64,000 nt of DNA from the NCBI GenBank assembly GCA_020631735.1, contig CM036158.1:81727914-81791913 (forward strand), written 5' to 3'. The DNA comes from Saccharum officinarum (lineage: Eukaryota > Streptophyta > Magnoliopsida > Poales > Poaceae). Shown in pieces: positions 8,816 to 18,546 of this stretch; positions within the stretch are counted from its first letter, which is position 1; every line of letters starts with the position of its first letter. The notes under the pieces were generated by a model. That model did no database searches. It saw only the letters and a program-made list of their open reading frames with translations, and was not told where the DNA came from. The position numbers and the translations under genes are program-made.

Positions 8816-10516
8816 CTAATAAGGCTCCGAGAAGTCGTGGTCATCGTCGCTGTCGTCGTCGGTCGAGTAGTCAACCAACCCTGGCGATGGAGGGACCGTC
8901 TTCTTACCACGAGGGTCATCGGACGGGCTAGCCTCCTCACTAGGACCAGAGACGGGAGCACCATACGACTCATTGTACTCGACAAAGGGATCCCGAAACT
9001 CACGGAGAGGACTCTCAGGAGGATCAAACTGTAGGTGCTGCTCAATACGCCTTAGGCGACGATCATCCTTCTCAGCCTTGTAACAGAAGGCCTCCCAAAG
9101 CTTCCTCAAAGCATACTTGATGACACCGCCACCACGCCGACGACGCTCCGAGGAGCGAGTAGGAGCAGTAGTAGTACCACCACGGTAAGCACCGCGGGAG
9201 GAAGTACGAGTGGCCGGACCACGAGTGGGAGAAGGAGCGGAACCACCACCAACACCTCTGGGGCCCAAATGACGCACGGAGTAGGACTTGTGCACAGTAT
9301 TGTGATGGAATGAACGACCCACCACTTGCTCAATGATATACATGAGATATGGAGCATATGGCACAGACTTGTGGGGATCATTTGCAGCCTGCTCAATCTT
9401 GCGCCACATAAAGTCAGTGATGGAAAAACGATCACCACCAGTTCCAAAACGGCAAAGGACCTTAGGAGCATCAAGCATGAGATGAATAGAATCTCCAATC
9501 TTCGGGTCCAAGGTAAGGCGAATGAGATTGTTGAGGACATAAAAGTACGGCTTCAAATGAGTGGTAGTGAAATCAACAGTCGCACCAGGCTTGTATACCT
9601 CAGCAGCCTCTAAGTCATCGTGAGAGACAGAGTCTGGAAAAATATCAAAAAGACTAGAAGCACCCCTGTCCTCAGCAGTAAACCCAAGAAGGCGTGAAAA
9701 AGTCCGATAATCACATCTGTAATGGATGCCTTGGGTAAGCCAATGTAGTACAAGGTTCTGAGAATCAATCCACAGAGTTGCATAAAACTGACAGATAATC
9801 TCATCATTCCAATTATGCTGGAACGTCATAAGAGGAAGCAGACGACAAGCATCAAGATCAGCAACCAAACGGTGAATGTCAGGATTGTTCAAATTATCAA
9901 GAGAGGCGCGCTGCACCCACTTGTGCTGGAAGATTGGCGGAGAAGAGCCACGCTGCCCACTCTTGAAAAGAACCTTGTAATAATAATCCGAATGCATGCG
10001 GCTCCAAAAACGAACATCCACACTAGGATTGCGGATAAACTGATAGGGATTCTCACTGCGCTGCACCCGTAAATCACCCGCTCTCTTAGAATAATCAACA
10101 GGAAGAGAGGGTTGATAACCACCTTGACTCTGAGGACCAGACATACGAGGATTTGCATTTTGATGAAATAAAAGCATCCGGTTGGCAGTGGCAAGACCAA
10201 TTTGTATAGGGGATTGAGCCACAATGTTAGGGTCAATAGAGCGACCTTCAATTTGCATAGCGGCAAGCTGTGGATTCTCACCTGCCGGACGCTGCCCCTG
10301 TACTTGCTCGCTATGACGACGCGGAGGATTGGGGCGTCCCATACTCGAGAGAGGAGCAGGCACACCCTGGGACTCAACATCATCTTCATCTCCAATGCCG
10401 CCACCACCTCCACGGCCGCTAGAACGAGCGGCAGTCCTTCCACGGACAGGCCGGGAAGCACTACCACCATCACCTCCACTGGGACGAGCGGCCCTCTTGG
10501 GGTTCTTCCTTTGCAT
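8816..10516 (-). CDS. third ORF (566 residues) of Sirevirus C, at env-like position
   Basis: An intact ORF lies between pol and the 3' LTR. Residues about 1-125 are basic and rich in Arg, Gly and Ser, likely disordered. Residues about 150-340 form a conserved-looking core (VDVRFWSRMHSDYYYK, then FQHNWNDEIICQFYATLW, then YRTFSRLLGF). From memory this resembles the Pfam 'putative plant transposon protein' family (PF20167), which is found in ORFs of plant retroelements; I could not test this. About 430-480 is again Arg/Gly-rich and the C-terminus is acidic (YSTDDDSDDDHDF). I see no signal peptide or hydrophobic segment, so an envelope glycoprotein role is not supported despite the env-like position. 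It has its own upstream TATA box (10741-10748), 225 bp before the ATG, suggesting separate transcription. The lack of stops or frameshifts suggests recent selection or recent insertion. Confidence 0.8.
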   Translation of the reverse strand: MQRKNPKRAARPSGGDGGSASRPVRGRTAARSSGRGGGGGIGDEDDVESQGVPAPLSSMGRPNPPRRHSEQVQGQRPAGENPQLAAMQIEGRSIDPNIVAQSPIQIGLATANRMLLFHQNANPRMSGPQSQGGYQPSLPVDYSKRAGDLRVQRSENPYQFIRNPSVDVRFWSRMHSDYYYKVLFKSGQRGSSPPIFQHKWVQRASLDNLNNPDIHRLVADLDACRLLPLMTFQHNWNDEIICQFYATLWIDSQNLVLHWLTQGIHYRCDYRTFSRLLGFTAEDRGASSLFDIFPDSVSHDDLEAAEVYKPGATVDFTTTHLKPYFYVLNNLIRLTLDPKIGDSIHLMLDAPKVLCRFGTGGDRFSITDFMWRKIEQAANDPHKSVPYAPYLMYIIEQVVGRSFHHNTVHKSYSVRHLGPRGVGGGSAPSPTRGPATRTSSRGAYRGGTTTAPTRSSERRRRGGGVIKYALRKLWEAFCYKAEKDDRRLRRIEQHLQFDPPESPLREFRDPFVEYNESYGAPVSGPSEEASPSDDPRGKKTVPPSPGLVDYSTDDDSDDDHDFSEPY

Positions 10517-10740
10517 GCTTGAAGATGAAAGAAGATTGAATCACAGCAAAGGAAGAAGTTTGGGCAACTCCAAAGCACCTCCACGCGATCCCCACGACAA
10601 GGGGAAACTTCTCCTCAAAGATCGGCAAGAGTGGTGGAGGGAGGAGGGAGATCGAGTGGGGGTTGGAAGGGGCGGCGCCGTCGGTGATGGTAGGATGCGG
10701 GCACGGGGAAGACGAATGAGGGAAGAAAGATCACAGCCCC

Positions 10741-10748
10741 TATTTATA
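10741..10748 (-). promoter_or_regulatory. TATA box of internal promoter for ORF3
   Basis: On the minus strand GGGTATAAATAGGGGC lies 225 bp upstream of the ORF3 ATG. The same TATAAATAG core is used in the LTR (7530-7537 and 17811-17818). Both are immediately preceded by ACCGGT clusters. The leader between TATA and ATG is CT-rich and lacks long competing frames, as expected of a 5' UTR. Confidence 0.65.
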
Positions 10749-10766
10749 CCCAGCCGCAACTTACAC

Positions 10767-10873
10767 TACCGGTACTACCGGTGGAGAAGCACCGGTACTA
10801 CCGGTCAGGTCGACAACGGGTGGTACCGATGTCTAGTCGGTACTACCGGTCACCCGGCGGTACCACCGGTGGT
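10767..10873. repeat. ACCGGT palindrome cluster upstream of ORF3
   Basis: Within about 110 bp there are several ACCGGT or near-ACCGGT palindromes, including two complete ACCGGTACTACCGGT-type units. It sits about 20-130 bp upstream of the ORF3 TATA box and is the only such cluster outside the LTRs in this element. Confidence 0.85.
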
Positions 10874-11070
10874 TCCAGTGCAGGAAGAAGTGAGTGAGAG
10901 ATGGTGAACATATATGATGAACTAGAACTAACTCAAGCATGTCCAGATTTCATAGAAACAACACAAAACTATGAACATGCTTAAGAAGTGAAAATAGATT
11001 TTGAAATCTCATCCAATTTTTTTTAAAGAGTTTTCGCCTAGCTAGAATCAAACAAAATATGTCCAAAAAA

Positions 11071-14000
11071 TCAAGCCACGTTACGAGAATCAATGATATT
11101 TAGTTCACTCCTCAAAGCACAAAATCTTGACTCATCTAGGGGCTTTGTGAAGATATCGGCTAGTTGCTTTTCGGTGCTCACATGATGTAAAGCGATATCT
11201 CCTTTGGCTTCATGGTCTCTCAAGAAATGATGCCGGATGTCTATGTGCTTTGTACGAGAATGGTTTACGGGATTGTTAGCCAATTTAATGGCACTCTCAT
11301 TGTCACACAAGAGGGGAATCTTGGTTAGCTCACAACCAAAGTCTTTCAGGGTCTGCTTCATCCAAAGTAGCTGGGCACAGCAAGCACCGGCCGCCACATA
11401 CTCGGCTTCGGCAGTAGACAAGGCAACACTATTTTGCTTTTTAGAGCTCCACGACACCAAAGACCTACCAAGAAATTGGCAAGTCCCGGTAGTGCTCTTT
11501 CGATTTACCCTGCAACCGGCATAATCCGAATCGGAGTAGCCAAGTAAATCAAAAGTGGAGCCCTTAGGATACCACAAGCCAAGATTAGGAGTGAGCACTA
11601 AATATCTCAAAATTCTCTTAACAGCCACTAAGTGACATTCTTTCGGATTAGCTTGAAATCTTGCACACATGCACACACTAAGCATAATATCGGGCCTAGA
11701 TGCACAAAGGTAAAGTAAGGATCCAATCATGGAACGATATACCTTTTGATCGACGGCCTTTCCATCCTTGTCGAGATCAAGATGCCCATTGGTTGGCATC
11801 GGTGTCTTGATGGGTTTTGCTTTCTTCATGTCAAACTTCTTCAACATGTCAAGAGTATACTTCGTTTGACAAATAAAGGTTCCTTCCTTGAGTTGCTTGA
11901 TTTGAAAACCAAGAAAGAACTTCAACTCTCCCATCATAGACATCTCGAATCTATTCGTCATAATCCTACTAAACTCCTCACAAAAAGCCACATTAGTACT
12001 ACCAAATATTATGTCATCGACATATATTTGGCAAATAAAGATATCATTATTGACTTTGCGAGTAAATAAAGTTGGATCGGCCTTGCCTATCTCAAACCCT
12101 TGTTTGAGTAGGAAGTCCTTAAGACAATCATACCAAGCTCTAGGGGCTTGCTTAAGCCCATAGAGTGCTTTGTTGAGCTTATAGACATGATCAGGATTCT
12201 TGGGATCTTCAAAACCCGGTGGTTGCTCTACATATACTACTTCGGAGAGGGGGCCGTTGAGGAATGCACTCTTCACATCCATTTGATATAGCTTGAAGTT
12301 GTGATGGACGGCATAGGCAAGTAAGATCCGTATTGACTCAAGCCTTGCCACCGGTGCATAAGTTTCCCCAAAATCCAAACCTTCAATTTGAGTGAATCCT
12401 TGAGCTACCAACCTCGCCTTGTTTCTTGTGACCACACCATGCTCATCTTGCTTGTTGCGGAAAACCCATTTGGTTCCAATCACATTTTGTTTAGGTCTTT
12501 CCACCAATGTCCAAACTTCATTACGAGTGAAGTTATTCAACTCTTCTTGCATTGCAATCATCCAATCCTCATCATCAATGGCTTCTTCAACCTTTTTAGG
12601 CTCTTTTGGAGACACAAATGAGAAGTGTTCACAAAAGCTTGCAAGCCTTGACCTTGTGACGACTCCTCTTTGAATGCTTCCCAAGATGTTATCAACGGGA
12701 TGATCTCGTTGAATGGTATGATGTACTCTTGGGTGAGGCACTTGAGTTCTCCTTTGGATTGGACCTTCATCTTCATCATCCTTGTCTTGGTTGATTGAAA
12801 GGTCAAGATTAAGATCTTGTGTGAAGTTGTCTTTATTTCTATTTCGATCATCAACTTGGTTGCTATCTTCGACTTGTGGTGAATTTTGAATGACTTGAAC
12901 ACTTGAATCATGTCCATTTCTTGATGTAGAACCATCATCATGGACATTTATTGACTCATGATGCATATGCGGATCATGAATGGTTTGCTCTTGTTCATAT
13001 TCATCATCTTCTTCAATGGGCTTTACTTCACCGGTAGCAAGCTTCTTGATCACTTGAGAGGATGGTTCTTCTTTACCTATAATGTCAACATTGACTTGCT
13101 CCTTTTGAGAGCCGTCGGTTTCATCAAATGTCACGTCAATCGCTATTTCAACTTGACCGGTTGTCTTGTTGAAAACACGATAGCCATGTTCGTTAGTACC
13201 ATAACCAAGCAAGAAACCTTCATCAACCTTTGGTGCAAACTTTGAGCTTTTGGATTTCTTGTTAAGTATGAAACACTTGCATCCAAAAACTCGAAAGTAA
13301 TGCACCTTAGGTTTGTTACCGGTAAGAAGCTCGTAGGCGGTCTTTTTCATGATTTTATGAAGATACAAGCGGTTGATTGCATGACATGCCGTGTTGACCG
13401 CTTCCGCCCAATACTTGTCCGGAGTCTTGTATTCATCCAACATTGCTCTTGCCGCTTCTATGAGTGTTCGGTTCTTTCTCTCCACAACACCATTTTGTTG
13501 AGGAGTATAGGGAACCGAAAACTCATGCTTGATTCCCTCTTCATTAAGGAACTCTTCAATATTGGTGTTCCTAAACTCCGTCCCGTTGTCACTTCTCACT
13601 TTCTTGATCTTCACTTCAAATTCATTTTGAGCTCTTCTTGCAAACTTCTTGAAGATTACTTGAGTATCACTTTTATCTTGCAAAAAGAATACCCAAGTGA
13701 AGCGGGAATAATCATCAACAATAACGAAACCATATTTGTTACCTCCAATGCTTATGTAAGCATTGGGACCAAATAAGTCCATGTGAAGTAGCTCAAGTGG
13801 TCTCATTGTTGATACAACATTTTTGACGGGATGCTTGGCTCCAACTTGTTTGCCCGCTTGACATGCGCTGCAAATCCTATCTTTCTCAAAAGAGACATTT
13901 GTTAGTCCAAGGATGTGTTCGCCTCTTTGAAGGTCGGCCAAGTTCCTCATTCCAACATGGGCTAGTCGGCGATGCCATAGCCAACCCATGCTAGATTTTG

Positions 14001-14400
14001 CCACTAAACAAGTCTCGGGCTTCACTTTACTAGATGTGAAATCAACTAGATAAAGTTTGCCTTTCAAACGACCCGTGAAAACAATGGAGGAATCCTTCCT
14101 TTTAGAGACTTCCACACCCACATTGGTAAAGAGACAATTGTAGCCCATCTCACAAAGTTGTGAAACGGATAACAAATTGTATCCTAACCCTTCCACAAGT
14201 AATACATTTGAAATAGAATTATCATTTGAGATAGCAATTTTACCCAAACCAAGGACGTCTCCTTTACCATTATCACCAAACACAATGCGTTCACTTGTAC
14301 TTTGATTTGGTTGAAAGGAGGTGAACATATTCTTCTCTCCGGTCATATGATTAGTGCATCCACTATCTAGCACCCAACTTGTTCCACCGGAGGAGTATTC
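11071..14400 (-). CDS. copia pol polyprotein (PR-IN-RT-RH), Sirevirus C
   Basis: An uninterrupted frame of about 1110 codons opens right after a TAG at 14401-14403, with no near ATG. It encodes in order: aspartic protease (VLDSGC near the start); integrase with the HHCC zinc-binding region (WHRRLAHVG then CSACQAGK, about residues 140-180) and the DDE core ([18 protein letters not shown]); reverse transcriptase ([22 protein letters not shown]); and RNase H ([29 protein letters not shown]). Together these would process the polyprotein, make cDNA from the RNA copy, and integrate it. All catalytic motifs I can check are present. The frame differs from that of gag, and the junction carries a splice-acceptor-like sequence, so expression must involve splicing, frameshifting or re-initiation. 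It looks intact enough to be active if expressed. Confidence 0.95.
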   Translation of the reverse strand, partial: EYSSGGTSWVLDSGCTNHMTGEKNMFTSFQPNQSTSERIVFGDNGKGDVLGLGKIAISNDNSISNVLLVEGLGYNLLSVSQLCEMGYNCLFTNVGVEVSKRKDSSIVFTGRLKGKLYLVDFTSSKVKPETCLVAKSSMGWLWHRRLAHVGMRNLADLQRGEHILGLTNVSFEKDRICSACQAGKQVGAKHPVKNVVSTMRPLELLHMDLFGPNAYISIGGNKYGFVIVDDYSRFTWVFFLQDKSDTQVIFKKFARRAQNEFEVKIKKVRSDNGTEFRNTNIEEFLNEEGIKHEFSVPYTPQQNGVVERKNRTLIEAARAMLDEYKTPDKYWAEAVNTACHAINRLYLHKIMKKTAYELLTGNKPKVHYFRVFGCKCFILNKKSKSSKFAPKVDEGFLLGYGTNEHGYRVFNKTTGQVEIAIDVTFDETDGSQKEQVNVDIIGKEEPSSQVIKKLATGEVKPIEEDDEYEQEQTIHDPHMHHESINVHDDGSTSRNGHDSSVQVIQNSPQVEDSNQVDDRNRNKDNFTQDLNLDLSINQDKDDEDEGPIQRRTQVPHPRVHHTIQRDHPVDNILGSIQRGVVTRSRLASFCEHFSFVSPKEPKKVEEAIDDEDWMIAMQEELNNFTRNEVWTLVERPKQNVIGTKWVFRNKQDEHGVVTRNKARLVAQGFTQIEGLDFGETYAPVARLESIRILLAYAVHHNFKLYQMDVKSAFLNGPLSEVVYVEQPPGFEDPKNPDHVYKLNKALYGLKQAPRAWYDCLKDFLLKQGFEIGKADPTLFTRKVNNDIFICQIYVDDIIFGSTNVAFCEEFSRIMTNRFEMSMMGELKFFLGFQIKQLKEGTFICQTKYTLDMLKKFDMKKAKPIKTPMPTNGHLDLDKDGKAVDQKVYRSMIGSLLYLCASRPDIMLSVCMCARFQANPKECHLVAVKRILRYLVLTPNLGLWYPKGSTFDLLGYSDSDYAGCRVNRKSTTGTCQFLGRSLVSWSSKKQNSVALSTAEAEYVAAGACCAQLLWMKQTLKDFGCELTKIPLLCDNESAIKLANNPVNHSRTKHIDIRHHFLRDHEAKGDIALHHVSTEKQLADIFTKPLDESRFCALRSELNIIDSRNVA

Positions 14401-14413
14401 CTACAAAAACAAA
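14401..14413 (-). promoter_or_regulatory. splice-acceptor-like sequence at gag-pol junction
   Basis: Directly after the gag TAA (14414-14416), the minus strand reads TTTGTTTTTGTAG and then the first pol codon. A pyrimidine-rich run ending in TGTAG is a good plant 3' splice site. Its TAG also closes the pol frame upstream. No donor has been identified with confidence. Confidence 0.4.
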
Positions 14414-16885
14414 TTAAGCCTTGGTTTTAGGTACCCAAATTGAATTGGGTCCTAAGGGGTTAGTCACATAGGTCTTGGGCACCCAAACACTCCTTATGAT
14501 TTGCTTCTTCTTGAGTGCACCAACATACTTCACAACAATCTTACCATCCTTGCCCCAACAACACATATAATCACTAGCATAGCTTCGTGAAATGGGTACT
14601 TGTTGCTTGGAGGTAAGCACTTGCTTCTTTTTGTTGTTGGCCTTGGTCTTAACAAATGTGCTTGAAGGAGTGGCAACGTTGTTGACCTTGTTGATAAGAT
14701 CGTCTAGTGCCACACCCTTGTTGAATCTCACACAAGGCACTCCATTGATCATGTTCCTTCCATTTGCTTTACCATCATACCTATTGTATCCAAGTCCATC
14801 CTTGATGAGGGGGTGTCTTGATGACTTGTACATGATTGTTGATTGCTTCTCCTTGCAACCATTCTTGATAACCATGTTCAATCTTTGAATCTCCTTATCT
14901 TTCTTTTCTAGCTCAACAAGGTTAGTACCACAAGCACTTATATCATGATTACAACATCTTTTACATCCTTCACCAGTTGAAGCATTGGAATCACCGGATT
15001 CCTTAGGATGGATGGAAGTGCTATTCCAAAGAGTTTCATAGCTAAGTTCAAGAGTATAATATTTATCTTTGAAGCTTGTGAGGCTTTCTTGAACCAAGCT
15101 ATGTTCACTCTTTAAACTAGATAAAGAGTCATTAACCAAAGAATGTTCCTTAGTCAAACGTTCATATGAATCTTTGGCTAAGGATAATTCTTTGTTTAAT
15201 TTCTCAACTTCCTCCTTTTCCTTAGAAAGGCATGCTTCAAGTTCAAGGTTCTTCTCCTTTTCCACTAGGAGCAATTCCCCTTGCGACTCGATGCATGCTT
15301 CCCGCTTTTCTAGCTTTTGGATTAGTTTTATTATTTGAGAGCCGGCCGATTTTCCGAATTTCTTTATCATGTTGTTTGCAAGTTCATCATCATTTTCATC
15401 ACAACTACTACATTCATTACTAGAGTGAGTCGGAGAGTTGTGTGGTACCTTCTCTCCCTTTCCCATAAGGCAAGTAGGAGTGTAGTAGACGTTGTCGATG
15501 AGATTCTCGAAGAGCCTAGGTGATAAAGATAAGTCGGTGAACAATGATGGTGATGAAGAATGGTTGATGATGCGCTTGGGTTGAGAGGAAGAAGTCTCTT
15601 GAATAGCAATCGTTGCTACACCCTTCTTCTTCTCCTTATCTTTGTCATTTGAATCATCACTTTCATCATTTGATTCCCATTCTTCACCAAGATGTGCTTC
15701 ACCTCTCTTCTTGCCTTTATGCTTCTTGTCATCATCTTTGTTGTGCTTGTGCTTCATCTTCTCTTTTGGACAATCGGCAATGAAATGACCAATATCTCCA
15801 CAACCATAACAAAATCTTTTCTTGTATGGCTTGGCTCCACTCCTCTTCCTCTCCTTCTTCTTTTTCAAGTATTTTCTATAGTTTGCAACTAATAGAGCTT
15901 CTTCCGCATCGGAATCTTCATCTTGTTCTTCATCACTTGACGGATCATGAATATCTTTCTTCTTGCCTCTACCATGAGATGCCTTGAGAGCAATATTCTT
16001 CTTTTGACTTGATGCTTCTTTTGCTTCATCTTCTAAGCACTCATGGTGTTTCAACTTGGCAAGCATTTCTTGAGGTGTCATTGTGTCATAGTTAGGTCTT
16101 TCCATGATGACCGAAGCAAGAATGTTGTTCTTTTGTCTATATACTCTACACAACTTTCTAGCCGCCGAGTTGTCATCCCAATACGTGTCACCAAGAGCTC
16201 TTATTCTATTGATCAAGGTCATGAATCTATCAAACATAGCTTGGGTAGTTTCACCTTCAATCATCCCAAAGTTCTCAATCTTGCTTTGAAGTAGCTCAAT
16301 GTTTCCCTTTCTCACACTTTTATCACCTTCAAATGAAACCTTCAAGGTATCCTAAATTTGCTTTGCACTTTCCATGCCGTTTACCTTGTTGTAATCTTCT
16401 TGATTTAGGCATGATAGAATCAAGGAAGCAGCTGTAGCATTTTGTTGTATATCAAGGTAATCTTCGGTTGTCAACTCACCATCTTCTTCCAAAGCTTTAA
16501 CACCCACTTCCACAATCTCCCAACATCTTGCGGCAATAAGATGCATCTTCATTCTATGAGCCCAATCGGTATATCTAACTCCATCAAATTGAGGTGGTTT
16601 ACCGGGGTTGATGGTTGGCAAGTGTGTATTGGATTTGCTAAAAGAAGAGTACTCATATGGAACACGAGTAAACCCTTTAGGTGTCTTGATTGCTTCATTC
16701 TCACCATCTCCATCACCACCACTTGCCACATCTTCAATCTTCTTACTTACGGCTTCCTTTAACTTATTCATCTCATCTTGCATCTTGTTCATTTGCTCTT
16801 TTTGTTGCTCTAGAAGCCTGTCACTGAGTTTCTCGGCAAGCAGCTCAACTAGCTTGTTCAAGGTGTCATCATCAAGGGTAGCCAT
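14414..16885 (-). pseudogene. gag of Sirevirus C with one nonsense codon
   Basis: The ATG at 16885 opens a gag frame that is stopped by an in-frame TAG at 16352-16354, then continues in the same frame to TAA at 14414-14416; about 820 codons in total. The N-terminal part has a short coiled coil (about residues 20-45) and the gag segment leading to the AKQI motif where the stop lies. The middle carries one CCHC zinc knuckle (CYGCGDIGHFIADC) in a Lys-rich region that would bind RNA. The C-terminal half contains a long Glu/Lys/Leu coiled coil, a known Sirevirus gag trait. The nonsense codon would truncate the product to 177 residues without knuckle or C-terminal coil, so this copy probably cannot make normal capsids alone; read-through or helper gag is possible. 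No frameshift was seen. Confidence 0.9.
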
Positions 16886-16927
16886 GCTTTCTCCTCACGC
16901 GGTGAAGCGCTAAACACGAGGAAACCT

Positions 16928-16939
16928 GCTCTGATACCA
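16928..16939 (-). other. primer binding site of Sirevirus C (tRNA-iMet type)
   Basis: On the minus strand TGGTATCAGAGC follows two bases after the 5' LTR end, complementary to the 3' end of initiator tRNA-Met. It fixes the transcription direction of the element. Confidence 0.95.
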
Positions 16940-16941
16940 AT

Positions 16942-18541
16942 TGAAAGGATCTAATAGGCCTAGAGGGGGGGTGAATAGGCGGATCTAAAAACCTGAAACT
17001 CAAAACTCAACGCGAAAGTTAAAACACTGATCGGTACTACCGGTTGATTTGGACCGGTACTACCAGTGAGGGATCACCGGTACTACCGACGCTGACCACC
17101 GGTACTACCGGTACCCTACTGAAACTAAGAAATCAGAGATTTGCGAGTTGTGATTTCAGATCTGAGTTTTACCCCACTACCGAAGATGATGTTGATGAAG
17201 TTTATGAACTCGCCTTTCTTGTTCCTTTACCAAGAGTAGATCGAGCACCCACAACCTATGAAAGAGATATGAAAGAGGGAGAACACAAAGAACAAGTAAT
17301 ATCTCAAGTGAACACGAATAACAACAACAACAAGCACGCAGGACGCACGATTTAACCCGAGGTTCGGCAACCCCACAAAGGAGTTCCTACGTCCTCGTTG
17401 TTGAGGTGACCACTAAGGTCGGAGTCTATTCCACCTCCTTGCCTCCCTCAAGCAACCACAAAGGTTAGCCCAAGATTTCCACTAAGAATACAAGGGTAAT
17501 ACAAACTCTTCGGGGTGCCCTCACAAGTACAACAACACGGGCAACCACGAAGAACACCTAGCCGGCTAGGGTTCCAAGAACCCAAGAGTAACAAATACAA
17601 ACCAAGCCAACTAGGAGGGGAAACAAGTGCTCAAGATGTGAAACGAAGCTTTCCACTCTTAAATCTCTCATCTCAGCACAGATCTTGCAAGGGATTTGAT
17701 TTGAGAACAAAGAGGAAGAGAGAGAGGGTGAGTCAATGCTTGAGAGCTGTTTGTCTGAAGGTAGGTGGGAGTAAATGGTGTGTCTGGCGGTTAGAAATGA
17801 AGGGGAGAGCTATTTATACTCTTATCTTCGAAGCGGTACCGGTACTACCGGTGAACCCACCGGTACTACCGATCCTAAGGGTTTCGACCGTTACAACCAA
17901 CCTACTGGAGACTATTACGAGAAAATAGCCTACCGGTACTACCGGTCTATCACCGGTACCACCGGTCAACGACCGGTACCATCGGTAGTACAGATTTTGG
18001 CAAAGACAAGTTTTGCGGGAAAAAGACTTACCGGTACTACCGGGCTTTCACCGGTATCACCGGTCAATGGCCGGTACTACCGGTCAACCACCGATACTAC
18101 CGCTAGAGCAAAAACTCGCAAAACTAAGGCGCTGACACCGGCGGGATTTATGCCTACCGGTACTACCGGTGGTTCACCGGTACTACCGGTACTCCCAGGC
18201 ATAAAACACTTCTCTAAGTGTCCGTGAGTGCAAAGGTGTCTTTTAAACGCTTAAACCAATACACATTGAGCACAAGTTTTCCCTCTAGATAACCTAATTT
18301 GTATCCCTCTTGATAGTGCGGCGTTTCTTATAACTCAAGTCAAAAGATAAAATCAAATCTATCCACTTGAGACGGAACGCTTTTCAAACAATGGAATTGA
18401 GGGTGCTAACAACACCAAATGTGACCATACAAATTCTTTCATTGAACTAACACCTGCATATTCACTTAGATAGACATGTTAGTCCCTAATTTGATTGTCA
18501 TTAATTTTCCAAAACCCACAACGGGGGCGAATGCACTTACA
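16942..18541 (-). repeat. 5' LTR (promoter LTR) of Sirevirus C
   Basis: 1600 bp, paired with 6661-8260. Its TATAAATA lies at 17811-17818 on the minus strand, about 870 bp from the inner LTR end. It is preceded by the ACCGGT cluster at about 17835-18195 that probably forms the upstream regulatory part. Transcription would start around 17780 and run towards gag. Confidence 0.95.
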
Positions 18542-18546
18542 AGTGG
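18542..18546. repeat. target site duplication AGTGG (right copy)
   Basis: Exact partner of 6656-6660. Sequence of element B resumes after it. Confidence 0.95.

Larger units (their letters stand above)
6661..18541 (-). mobile_element. complete Sirevirus-type copia retrotransposon C with third ORF
   Basis: This 11,881-bp element reads on the minus strand. In order: 5' LTR (16942-18541), primer site (16928-16939), gag (16885-14414), pol (14400-11071), an additional ORF (10516-8816), polypurine tract (8261-8275) and 3' LTR (6661-8260), framed by the 5-bp duplication AGTGG. The order protease-integrase-RT-RNase H is diagnostic for copia. The long coiled-coil gag, repeated polypurine-like tracts, LTR palindromes and extra ORF between pol and the 3' LTR are all known traits of Sireviruses (SIRE1/Maximus lineage). 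By eye the LTRs differ at 13 of 1600 positions with no indel. One nonsense codon in gag is the only obvious defect. Confidence 0.95.

Noticed and set aside
8816..10516. Viral envelope gene
   Set aside because: Only the position fits; no signal peptide, hydrophobic segment or glycoprotein-like pattern is visible.
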